Assembly (NCBI RefSeq): GCF_001590905.1
Contig: NZ_BCTT01000010.1
Coordinates: 372,001 to 436,000 of the forward strand
Source of the DNA: Serratia grimesii NBRC 13537
GTDB lineage: Bacteria > Pseudomonadota > Gammaproteobacteria > Enterobacterales > Enterobacteriaceae
Reading direction: 5' to 3'
Length of the DNA: 64,000 nt
Positions 48,232 to 55,569 of the stretch are shown here, piece after piece. The stretch's first letter is position 1. Every line of letters starts with the position of its first letter. A program made the translations under genes and the position numbers. The notes under the pieces were generated by a model, which saw only the letters and a program-made list of their open reading frames with translations, ran no database searches and had not been told where the DNA came from.

Positions 48232-49785
48232 ATGCAATCCTCTGTTAATAAACAAGAAAGTCGGACCTTCTTCGGCCATCCTTATCCGCTGGGATCCCTA
48301 TTCTTTACGGAAATGTGGGAGCGGTTCTCGTTTTATGGTATTCGCCCGTTACTGATCCTGTTTATGGCCGCGACGGTCTATGACGGCGGTATGGGGCTGG
48401 CACGTGAAAACGCCTCCGCAATTGTGGGTATTTTCGCCGGCAGTATGTATCTTGCCGCACTGCCTGGCGGCTGGTTAGCAGATAACTGGCTTGGCCAGCA
48501 AAAAGCCGTCTGGTACGGCTCGATTATGATCGCCCTCGGTCATCTGTCGATCGCACTGTCCGCAGTCATGGGCAATAACCTGTTCTTCATCGGCCTGATG
48601 TTTATCGTGCTGGGTTCTGGTTTATTTAAAACCTGTATCTCGGTGATGGTCGGCACACTGTATAAGAAAGGCGATAACCGTCGTGACGGTGGCTTCTCGC
48701 TGTTCTATATGGGCATCAACATGGGTTCGTTTATCGCCCCGCTGATTTCCGGCTGGTTGATCCGTTCTCACGGCTGGCATTGGGGCTTCGGCATCGGCGG
48801 TATCGGTATGCTGGTAGCACTGGTGATCTTCCGCGTCTTTGCCGTACCGGCAATGAAACGCTATGACAGCGAAGTTGGCCTGGACTCGACCTGGAATAGC
48901 CCCGTTGCCAAGAAAAATGGTGTTGGTGCCTGGTTGATTGCACTGGCCATCGGCGTAGCCGTGGTTGTTACCCTGATTGCCCAAGGCATCATCGTGATTA
49001 ACCCTGTCGCCGTAGCCAGCATGTTGGTATACGTCATTGCCGCCTCGGTAACCCTGTACTTCATTTACCTGTTCGTGTTTGCGGGCCTTAGCCGTAAAGA
49101 ACGCGCACGCCTGCTGGTATGCTTTATTTTGCTGGTGTCCGCAGCCTTCTTCTGGTCAGCGTTCGAACAGAAACCAACATCGTTCAACTTGTTCGCCAAC
49201 GACTATACCAACCGTATGATTGGCGACTTCGAAATCCCTGCGGTGTGGTTCCAGTCAATCAATGCCCTGTTCATTATTCTGCTTGCTCCGGTATTTAGCT
49301 GGGCATGGCCGGCTCTGGCACGCAATAAAGTGCGCCTGAGCAGCATCACCAAATTTGTTATCGGTATTCTGTTTGCCGCTGCAGGTTTTGGTCTGATGAT
49401 GCTGGCAGCACAGAATGTTCTGGGCAATGGTGGCGCAGGCGTATCCCCACTGTGGCTGGTCGGCAGTATTTTGATGCTGACGCTGGGCGAGCTATGCCTT
49501 AGCCCAATCGGGCTGGCAACCATGACCCTGTTAGCGCCAGAGAGAATGCGCGGCCAGATGATGGGCCTGTGGTTCTGTGCCAGTGCGCTGGGCAATCTGG
49601 CCGCGGGTCTGATTGGTGGCCACGTGAAAGCCGACCAACTGGAAATGCTGCCAAACCTGTTCGCCCGCTGCTCTATTGCGCTGTTGATCTGTGCTGCAGT
49701 ATTGACTCTGCTGATCGTACCGATCCGTCGCATGATGGAAAATACCCAGGGTAAAAGCACACAAAAACCGGCAACCAATGCCTGA
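48232..49785 (+). CDS. POT family di/tripeptide:proton symporter
   Basis: Peptide transporter of 517 aa with about fourteen hydrophobic helices. The proton-coupling motif ExxERFxYYG is present as TEMWERFSFYGIRPLL near residue 28, and FSLFYMGINMGSFIAPLISG is the PTR2 signature. The sequence is nearer to the DtpA/PepT-So type than to nitrate transporters. Imports small peptides, and drugs resembling them. It is a single gene with a long leader and its own terminator, at the left edge of the second accessory block. Confidence 0.9.
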   Translation: MQSSVNKQESRTFFGHPYPLGSLFFTEMWERFSFYGIRPLLILFMAATVYDGGMGLARENASAIVGIFAGSMYLAALPGGWLADNWLGQQKAVWYGSIMIALGHLSIALSAVMGNNLFFIGLMFIVLGSGLFKTCISVMVGTLYKKGDNRRDGGFSLFYMGINMGSFIAPLISGWLIRSHGWHWGFGIGGIGMLVALVIFRVFAVPAMKRYDSEVGLDSTWNSPVAKKNGVGAWLIALAIGVAVVVTLIAQGIIVINPVAVASMLVYVIAASVTLYFIYLFVFAGLSRKERARLLVCFILLVSAAFFWSAFEQKPTSFNLFANDYTNRMIGDFEIPAVWFQSINALFIILLAPVFSWAWPALARNKVRLSSITKFVIGILFAAAGFGLMMLAAQNVLGNGGAGVSPLWLVGSILMLTLGELCLSPIGLATMTLLAPERMRGQMMGLWFCASALGNLAAGLIGGHVKADQLEMLPNLFARCSIALLICAAVLTLLIVPIRRMMENTQGKSTQKPATNA

Positions 49786-49807
49786 TAACGGTTTTGCTTA
49801 ACCCTCC

Positions 49808-49837
49808 AGCCAGCGCCCCCGTGCGCTGGCTTTTTTT
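49808..49837 (+). terminator. terminator of the peptide transporter gene
   Basis: AGCCAGCGC/GCGCTGGCT with a CCCCGT loop, followed by seven T residues that reach into the stop codon of the convergent VOC gene. Confidence 0.88.
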
Positions 49838-50234
49838 ATGCTTCCCAGCCCCTTTGTTGCAACACCACCCGATAACCGTCCAGATCTTCGAATGTTTGCC
49901 CACTCTGATCCCAGTAGGGATTGTAAGCAGTGACGCGCCGGAAACCGGCAGCCAACATACGACAGCAACCGTCACGCCAGTCATCCTCGCTGGGTAGATA
50001 AAATACCAGCAAATGGTCCTGGGTCGGCGCCTGTCCTACTTTGACCCCACGATGGTGGGTGAATTCCAGGTGGTAACCGTGCTGCGGATGCCCAACCATC
50101 ACGCCATCAAAACCCTGGTGGTTTTCAAACTCACCCAACCGTGTAAACCCCAATCCCTGACAATACATAGCCGCAATTGCCTGCAGGCGATCGGTCGGAC
50201 GCGCAATGCGCAGTACAGCATGAGCTATTGCCAT
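49836..50234 (-). CDS. VOC family protein (YycE-like)
   Basis: 132-aa protein with two beta-alpha-beta-beta-beta repeats of the glyoxalase/bleomycin-resistance (VOC) fold: VLRIARPTDRLQAIAAMYCQ begins the first, DHLLVFYLPSEDDWRDGCCR the second, and GQTFEDLDGYRVVLQQ ends it. Metal-binding histidines and glutamates are incomplete, so enzymatic type is open. Its start overlaps the stop of the YeeE/YedE gene (TAATG), making it the last gene of the arsR-yeeE-yeeE operon. Confidence 0.82.
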   Translation of the reverse strand: MAIAHAVLRIARPTDRLQAIAAMYCQGLGFTRLGEFENHQGFDGVMVGHPQHGYHLEFTHHRGVKVGQAPTQDHLLVFYLPSEDDWRDGCCRMLAAGFRRVTAYNPYWDQSGQTFEDLDGYRVVLQQRGWEA

Positions 50235-50653
50235 TATTTTCTCCGTATCATAATCGTTTCATACAGGGCCATTCCCACCAACATCGCCACCACGAACTGT
50301 ATGCCAGCCAAGGACCCTGCCCCGGCAAGTACCCAGGCTGGTCCCGGGCAAATGCCTGCCATACCCCAGCCAATGCCAAACAGCGCGCTGCCGACCAGTA
50401 AACGACGATCAAGGCGTCTGTTGGTTGGAATCTGCATCTCCTCGCCCAGCAAAGTACGCTGCTGATGGCGTGCCCAGAGGAATGCGGGAGCCGCCACTGC
50501 TATCGCCCCCACCATGACCAAAGCCAATGACGGATCCCACCGACCGGTAATATCGAGAAAAGCCACTACCTTGGCCGGATTAGCCATCCCGGCAATAATC
50601 AAACCAAGACCGAAGATAACGCCACTCAGTAAAGCAAACAGTAATTTGAACAT
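50234..50653 (-). CDS. YeeE/YedE (DUF6691, PmpB-like) membrane protein
   Basis: 139-aa membrane protein with about four helices, half of a split YeeE/YedE channel for thiosulfate or related sulfur compounds. Conserved stretches are GLGLIIAGMANPAKVVAFLD and GIGWGMAGICPGPAWVLAGA, where the cysteine in GICPGP is the family sulfur-handling residue. It begins four bases after its partner gene. The split into two small proteins is as in PmpA/PmpB; the substrate is inferred from family. Confidence 0.88.
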   Translation of the reverse strand: MFKLLFALLSGVIFGLGLIIAGMANPAKVVAFLDITGRWDPSLALVMVGAIAVAAPAFLWARHQQRTLLGEEMQIPTNRRLDRRLLVGSALFGIGWGMAGICPGPAWVLAGAGSLAGIQFVVAMLVGMALYETIMIRRK

Positions 50654-50657
50654 GGTG

Positions 50658-51092
50658 TTAAGCTCCCACCAAGTGACGGACTACCCATACCGTAATAAAG
50701 CCCAGCAACATAAATACCGCCGTGGCCGCCAGCGAACGCGGAGCTAATCTCGCCGTGCCGCAAACACCGTGACCACTGGTGCAGCCACCGCCTAACCGTG
50801 TTCCCAAACCAACCAGCAAGCCAGCAGCAATCAACCATAAACTGCTGCCGCTGACCGGCATTTCTGGTAACGGCGCCGCCATACGATACAGCCAGGGAGA
50901 TATCAGCAACCCGACAAGAAATGCGGCCCGCCAAAGCTTCTCTTTACCTTGTGGTGTTAACAGGCCACCGGTAATTCCACTGATACCCGCGATGCGGCCG
51001 TTAAACAGCAACAGCAGCGCCACCGCAATACCGATAATGCAGCCCCCAATCAGAGAGGACACGGGTGTAAAGTGCAGCCAGTCAATGGTCAT
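50658..51092 (-). CDS. YeeE/YedE (PmpA-like) membrane protein
   Basis: 144-aa membrane protein with about four helices, partner half of the split YeeE/YedE transporter. GLGTRLGGGCTSGHGVCGTA carries the two conserved cysteines of this half. The ATG at 51092 overlaps the ArsR stop by four bases (ATGA), so translation is coupled. The eight upstream in-frame codons are within arsR and were left out. Confidence 0.88.
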   Translation of the reverse strand: MTIDWLHFTPVSSLIGGCIIGIAVALLLLFNGRIAGISGITGGLLTPQGKEKLWRAAFLVGLLISPWLYRMAAPLPEMPVSGSSLWLIAAGLLVGLGTRLGGGCTSGHGVCGTARLAPRSLAATAVFMLLGFITVWVVRHLVGA

Positions 51093-51400
51093 TGTGCCTC
51101 TCCGGGTTGTGGGCAATAGAGTTGATACAACGTATGGAGAACCGCCAAGGCTTTTTCATCACTCACGGCGTAGTAGATTTGCTTACCCTCCCGACGTGTT
51201 GACACCAACCCTTCCTGCCGCAATACACCAAGCTGTTGTGAAAGGGTTGGCTGGCGAATATCCAGCGCCAGTGCCAACTCTCCTACCGACATTTCGCCTT
51301 GGCTGAGTTGGCAAAGCAGCAGTAAACGGTCCTCATTACCCAATGCCCGCAGCAATGTTCCTGCTTGCGCTACGGCCTGTCGCATACTGTTAATGTTCAT
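51089..51400 (-). CDS. ArsR-family repressor, BigR/SqrR-like thiol-persulfide sensor type
   Basis: 103-aa winged-helix repressor. The HTH is MSVGELALALDIRQPTLSQQ followed by LGVLRQEGLVSTRREGKQIY. It has exactly two cysteines, C30 and C96, 66 residues apart. I recall the same spacing for the sensor cysteines of BigR and SqrR, which form polysulfide bridges with reactive sulfur; arsenic-type CxC motifs are absent. GGTGAAGCA precedes the ATG at 51400. It leads the operon with two sulfur-channel genes and a VOC gene, and an AT-rich operator region lies upstream. Sensing persulfide is inferred. Confidence 0.85.
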   Translation of the reverse strand: MNINSMRQAVAQAGTLLRALGNEDRLLLLCQLSQGEMSVGELALALDIRQPTLSQQLGVLRQEGLVSTRREGKQIYYAVSDEKALAVLHTLYQLYCPQPGEAQ

Positions 51401-51420
51401 TGCTTCACCCCATACAATAT

Positions 51421-51458
51421 ACAATATGATATATTATATATTTATATACTATTATTTA
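51421..51458. promoter_or_regulatory. AT-rich operator/promoter region between arsR and araC genes
   Basis: Almost pure A/T with overlapping TATA-type repeats, for example GATATATTATATATTTATA. BigR-type repressors bind AT-rich imperfect palindromes of this kind in their own promoters. Confidence 0.5.
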
Positions 51459-51493
51459 TCACTCTGCCACAGGCTGGTACGAAAGGTGTCAGC

Positions 51494-52303
51494 ATGGCAT
51501 GCTGCCGTTATGATTTTTACGTGTATTCGGATGCCCTAATAATGCTGCTTTTCCATGGCGCCGTGCCCGCCAATCGCTCAATTGTGCCGGTCTCCAAAGA
51601 TTATCAACACGGCGACTTCGAGCCGCCTCACTACCATGACTGCGCGCAATTAATTCATAGCCTTAGTGGTGTCGTACAGGTTAATACCCGTCAGGGCAGC
51701 TGGGTAGTGCCACCCGGGCGTGGCGTCTGGCTGCCGGCACTGGTTGAACACAGCCTACGCATCACCGGCAAAGTGGCTGCAAGGGCCCTGTTGGTCGATC
51801 CGCTTGCACGCGCTGACCTACCCGCATGCTGCGAGGTAGTACAAATCTCACCGCTGCTGCGTGAACTGATTGTTTGCGCGATGGATATTGCGGCGGATTA
51901 TCCCGTCGGCGGGCGTGAAGAGCGAATCATGGAACTGATCCTCGATGAGTTGCGTATCCTGCCAATTCTGCCGTTGAATTTGCCAGAACCACGCAGCGAA
52001 GCCTTGCTGACGTTGTGCAGGCATATTCAGCAATCCTTGGCACACCCTTGGGAATTAGAGCAGGCAGCCCGTTACATCAACGTTAGCGGCCGCACACTGT
52101 CACGCCGATTCCAACGAGAAACAGGATTGCGCTTCGGTGATTGGGTACGCCGTGCCCGTTTACTGGCCGCATTGAACGCCCTGGCTGCTGGGCATTCAGT
52201 GCTGGAAGTGGCGCTGGATTTAGGCTACGACAGCCCAAGTGCTTTCAGCGCCATGTTTCGTCGTTTGATGGGCGTTGCACCCAGCGCTTACTTCGCCAGG
52301 TAG
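51494..52303 (+). CDS. AraC family regulator with cupin sensor domain
   Basis: 269-aa regulator. A cupin-like N-terminal domain ([37 protein letters not shown]) resembles the NimR group, followed by the AraC double [23 protein letters not shown] and [25 protein letters not shown] is 7 bases before the ATG at 51494; an ATG at 51542 is an alternative. NimR-like proteins regulate adjacent efflux genes; no such gene is next to it. It shares its upstream region with the arsR operon and ends overlapping leuA by 16 bases. Confidence 0.85.
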   Translation: MACCRYDFYVYSDALIMLLFHGAVPANRSIVPVSKDYQHGDFEPPHYHDCAQLIHSLSGVVQVNTRQGSWVVPPGRGVWLPALVEHSLRITGKVAARALLVDPLARADLPACCEVVQISPLLRELIVCAMDIAADYPVGGREERIMELILDELRILPILPLNLPEPRSEALLTLCRHIQQSLAHPWELEQAARYINVSGRTLSRRFQRETGLRFGDWVRRARLLAALNALAAGHSVLEVALDLGYDSPSAFSAMFRRLMGVAPSAYFAR

Positions 52304-53958
52304 CGCGCCGCGACGTTAAATAACGCTTGCAGCGAGGCGCTGGCGGAATCGACATCGATACCCACACCGTAAGCCGCCTCACCGTGCGCCAGAGTACAGC
52401 GAATATAGGCAACCGCACGGCTGTGGCTCTGATGCCCCAGCGTGTGCTCATGATAGTCCTCTATTGCCATACTCAAGCCAAAACGTTGGCGCAACGCATC
52501 CACCGCACTGGACAGCAGTCCGTTCCCAACCCCCAGTAACCGTTGTTGATGCCCATCGAACAACACGCGAGCACTGAAGCTGTAGGCCTCGATGCTGTGG
52601 CTTTCAGTCTGATAGCTCAACAATTGCAAGCGCGGTTGTTCCACCAAGCCATAGTTGATACGGAACAAACGCCACAGTTCGGCAGTGGTCATCTCTTTGC
52701 CACTGCCATCCGTCTCTTGCTGTACCACCTTGCTGAAATCAATCTGCAACCCACGCGGCAACGACAACCCATGGTTTTGTTCCAGTAACCAAGCCGCACC
52801 ACTTTTTCCTGATTGGCTATTAACCCGAATCACCGCTTCATAATTGCAACCGACGTCCGCCGGATCAAGCGGCAGATAAGGCACCTGCCACAGACCATCC
52901 TGTCGATGTTGCTGGGCGGCAAACCCTTTTTTGATCGCATCTTGATGTGAGCCGGAGAAGGCAGTAAAAACCAGCTCGCCAGCATAAGGATGCCGTGGGT
53001 GTACCGGTAATTGGTTACACTGTTCGACCACCTCAACAACTTGCTTCAATTGGCTGAAATCCAGCCCCGGCGCAATGCCCTGGGTATACAGATTGAGCGC
53101 CAGCGTCACCAGGTCAACATTGCCGGTGCGTTCACCGTTACCGAACAGGCAGCCTTCCACCCGATCAGCACCGGCCAGCATCGCCAGTTCGGCACAGGCC
53201 ACCCCAGTCCCCCGATCATTATGCGGATGTACGCTAATGGTCACCCTATTACGCTGACTGAAGCGACGACAGAACCACTCAATCTGATCGGCATACACAT
53301 TCGGAGTACTCACTTCTACCGTAGCCGGCAGGTTGATAATCATGGGCCGCCCTGGGCCGGGCTGCCACACATCAGCAACCGCTTCACAAATCTCCAGCGC
53401 GAACTCCAGCTCGGTAAAACAAAACGTTTCCGGCGAGTACTCAAAGGTCCAGGCCGTTTCCGGTTGCTGCTCGCACTGCTGGCGAATGCGCAGCGCGCCG
53501 TTCACCGCCAGCGCAACCGTCGCCGCCTTGTCCTGTTTGAACACAATTTCACGGAACATCGGCGCTGTAGCGTTATACAAGTGCACGATGGCACGCGGAA
53601 TGCCACGCAGCGACTCGAAAGTGCGATCAATCAGATCATCACGTGACTGAGTCAATACCTGAATGTTGACGTCATCCGGGATCAGTCGTTCATCGATCAA
53701 CGAGCGGACAAAATCAAAATCCGTTTGGGACGCAGAAGGAAATGCCACCTCAATCTCTTTGAATCCACACGCCAACAACAACTGATAGAACTGGCGTTTG
53801 CGAACATTATCCATGGGTTCCGCCAATGCCTGATTGCCGTCACGCAGATCGCTGGAACACCAGCGTGGTGCCTGCTGCAAGCTGCGCCCTGGCCACTGGC
53901 GGTCAGGTAACGTCACCGGTGGGAACGGGCGATATTTGATTGATGGATTGGTTAACAT
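52288..53958 (-). CDS. leuA: 2-isopropylmalate synthase, LeuA type 2
   Basis: Condenses acetyl-CoA with 2-oxoisovalerate in leucine synthesis. 556 aa, of the longer actinobacterial/yeast-like class, not the usual enterobacterial leuABCD enzyme. The catalytic barrel has [17 protein letters not shown], the metal-binding HPHNDRGTG and [11 protein letters not shown]; the C-terminal part is the regulatory domain. GGAG lies six bases before the ATG at 53958. It is not beside leuBCD, so it is probably a second enzyme with its own control. Another carbon substrate cannot be excluded. Confidence 0.9.
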   Translation of the reverse strand: MLTNPSIKYRPFPPVTLPDRQWPGRSLQQAPRWCSSDLRDGNQALAEPMDNVRKRQFYQLLLACGFKEIEVAFPSASQTDFDFVRSLIDERLIPDDVNIQVLTQSRDDLIDRTFESLRGIPRAIVHLYNATAPMFREIVFKQDKAATVALAVNGALRIRQQCEQQPETAWTFEYSPETFCFTELEFALEICEAVADVWQPGPGRPMIINLPATVEVSTPNVYADQIEWFCRRFSQRNRVTISVHPHNDRGTGVACAELAMLAGADRVEGCLFGNGERTGNVDLVTLALNLYTQGIAPGLDFSQLKQVVEVVEQCNQLPVHPRHPYAGELVFTAFSGSHQDAIKKGFAAQQHRQDGLWQVPYLPLDPADVGCNYEAVIRVNSQSGKSGAAWLLEQNHGLSLPRGLQIDFSKVVQQETDGSGKEMTTAELWRLFRINYGLVEQPRLQLLSYQTESHSIEAYSFSARVLFDGHQQRLLGVGNGLLSSAVDALRQRFGLSMAIEDYHEHTLGHQSHSRAVAYIRCTLAHGEAAYGVGIDVDSASASLQALFNVAARYLAK

Positions 53959-53977
53959 GGCGATCTCCTGGGCAGTC

Positions 53978-53993
53978 ATAAGCAATGGCTTAT
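53978..53993 (-). promoter_or_regulatory. hairpin just before the leuA ribosome site
   Basis: ATAAGC/GCTTAT with a 4-base loop ends 19 bases before the leuA start codon and overlaps the stop of the cysteine-rich ORF. Confidence 0.4.
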
Positions 53994-54112
53994 TATTTCC
54001 CGCGGCGTGATCCCCTGCTCCTGCTTAGCGGACAACCTTCGTCGCAAAACGGACAACAAAAAAATTTGCATCCTGCGCCAGTGCGGCAACAATTAATTCT
54101 GATGTTAGCCAT
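53993..54112 (-). CDS. cysteine-rich 39-codon leader ORF upstream of leuA
   Basis: Small ORF ending 34 bases before leuA on the same strand. It reads [20 protein letters not shown] and then [19 protein letters not shown], with seven cysteines in 39 residues, all within positions 8-27. No obvious ribosome site; a GGCGC/GCGCC hairpin stands directly before the ATG. The opposite strand holds the msyB promoter. It may be a real cysteine-rich peptide, an attenuation leader, or a chance frame. No known family is recognised. Confidence 0.3.
   Translation of the reverse strand: MANIRINCCRTGAGCKFFCCPFCDEGCPLSRSRGSRRGK
54066..54094 (+). promoter_or_regulatory. probable msyB promoter
   Basis: TTGCAT and ACAATT separated by 17 bases, about 70 bases before msyB. 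Confidence 0.45.
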
Positions 54113-54166
54113 GGCGCTTGGCGCCCTTAAAGATCCTTTATTAACCTCATGGGACGGGAGACGAAT

Positions 54167-54544
54167 ATGAGCCTGTATGCAACCCTGGAAGATGCGATTG
54201 AAGCAGCACGCGAGGAATTTATTGAATCTGCAGAAGGTGGTAACGATGAGGAACCGCCGGTACCACAACAATTCAATCTGCAAAAATACGTGATGCTGGA
54301 TGGTGATACCATGTGGCAGGCCGAGTTTTTCGAGCAAGAGGGCGAATCGGTCGAATGTCTGACACTACGCAGTGGTGCAGCTGCCCAAGCCATTTTTGAC
54401 GGTGATTATGACGAAGTCGAAATTAGCGCCGAATGGATAGAGGAAAACACGCTGCATGAGTGGGAAGAAGGTGATTTCCAACTCGATCCGCCATTGGATA
54501 CCGAAGAGGGCCAGACTGCCGCCGACGAGTGGGATGAACGTTGA
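54167..54544 (+). CDS. msyB: acidic protein MsyB
   Basis: 125-aa strongly acidic cytoplasmic protein; E. coli MsyB in multicopy suppresses secY and secA defects. QQFNLQKYVMLDGDTMWQ, IFDGDYDEVEI and the C-terminus DTEEGQTAADEWDER closely match E. coli. The ATG at 54167 has GGGAG six bases upstream. Its partner is unknown. It resumes E. coli gene order after the accessory block. Confidence 0.95.
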   Translation: MSLYATLEDAIEAAREEFIESAEGGNDEEPPVPQQFNLQKYVMLDGDTMWQAEFFEQEGESVECLTLRSGAAAQAIFDGDYDEVEISAEWIEENTLHEWEEGDFQLDPPLDTEEGQTAADEWDER

Positions 54545-54552
54545 ATGATAGC

Positions 54553-54578
54553 GGGCGGGAGCGAGCAATATCCCGCCC
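54553..54578 (+). terminator. stem-loop after msyB
   Basis: GGGCGGGA/TCCCGCCC, 8-bp GC-rich stem, 10-base loop; no U tail. Confidence 0.5.
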
Positions 54579-54609
54579 ATAAACTCCCCATCATTTTCAG
54601 AGAGGCAGT

Positions 54610-55158
54610 ATGATTATCCGCCAGGCGCGCCCCGAAGATTACCCTGCAATTCTGCAGCTACAAACACAAAATACCCCTGCCAATTTAAGCGACAGCCAAA
54701 AGCGTCAGGGTTTTATTGTTTCGAGTATGAACGAAGCGCAACTGGCCCGTATTAACCAGGCCCTCGGTATTCTGGTAGCGGTTGAAGACCAGACGTTGGC
54801 CGGCTTTGTTTGCCTGATGACCACGGACGCACAACCGCGCCCGCCGGTAGTGGATGCGATGTTGGAAAAGCTTGCCGAAGAATCATTCAACGGACGACCT
54901 TTGAGTGAACAACGGGTGTTTATGTACGGTCCAGTATGCCTGGCTCCCGCCTGGCGCGGCAAAGGCGTACTGAAACAGCTGTTCGCCGCCGTTAAAGCGC
55001 ACACCCAGGAAGATTTCGACGTTGGCGCCCTGTTTATTGACGACAGCAACCCGCATTCACTGGCTGCCCATCAGCAAGGACTAAATATGACGGTGCTGGC
55101 GCCCTTCCACTGCGGCCCACATGGGTATCAGCTATTGGTGTTTGCCACCCGGGAATAG
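54610..55158 (+). CDS. GNAT family N-acetyltransferase
   Basis: 182-aa acetyltransferase. The acetyl-CoA loop appears as APAWRGKGVLKQLFAAVKA, preceded by the strand VFMYGPVCL; FIDDSNPHSLAAHQQGLNMT is the usual late helix. The substrate is unknown. GAGAGG lies four bases before the ATG. It follows msyB without a clear shared promoter and converges on yceK, with two bases between the stop codons. Confidence 0.85.
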   Translation: MIIRQARPEDYPAILQLQTQNTPANLSDSQKRQGFIVSSMNEAQLARINQALGILVAVEDQTLAGFVCLMTTDAQPRPPVVDAMLEKLAEESFNGRPLSEQRVFMYGPVCLAPAWRGKGVLKQLFAAVKAHTQEDFDVGALFIDDSNPHSLAAHQQGLNMTVLAPFHCGPHGYQLLVFATRE

Positions 55159-55160
55159 AC

Positions 55161-55409
55161 TTACTCGTAAGGCCCGTGCTGTGCATCGAACGGCAGCATA
55201 AAGGTATCCACCACCATCGACAGTGGCACATCGATCACCGTGACATAACGCCAGGGGGTATCACGCAGATCCCATTGCACACCCGGGTAGTATTGATGGC
55301 CGTGCCCGGCGCCCGGTACTGTGCGGCTGATAATACTGCCGCAGCCGGTTAACAGCGCCACGCCTGTTGCCAATAATGCCAGCCGAAGAAAAGAAGAGAA
55401 ATTCACCAC
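55161..55409 (-). CDS. yceK: YceK family lipoprotein
   Basis: 82-aa small outer-membrane lipoprotein (DUF1375). The lipobox is LLTGC with cysteine at residue 23; the mature part GSIISRTVPGAGHGHQYYPG and the C-terminus DAQHGPYE match E. coli YceK. The start is taken as GTG at 55409, with AAGAG five bases upstream; the adjacent GTG at 55406 is equally possible. Function unknown. Confidence 0.88.
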   Translation of the reverse strand: MVNFSSFLRLALLATGVALLTGCGSIISRTVPGAGHGHQYYPGVQWDLRDTPWRYVTVIDVPLSMVVDTFMLPFDAQHGPYE

Positions 55410-55518
55410 ATTGACTCTTAGCCCTGGTTGTTCTGAAAGTAAACAACGCCCGGAGCAAATTTTAACATAGTTTTTGCCTTTCAGATTGTCAGCATTACGT
55501 AAGCAACAAGCCAAAAAA

Positions 55519-55551
55519 AAACGGGGAACACGCTTAGCATGTTCCCCGTTT
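55519..55551 (-). terminator. opgGH terminator
   Basis: AAACGGGGAACA/TGTTCCCCGTTT stem with a 9-base loop, followed by U residues on the minus strand (55513-55520). Confidence 0.88.
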
Positions 55552-55569
55552 AGACTACCGGTTCAGCGT

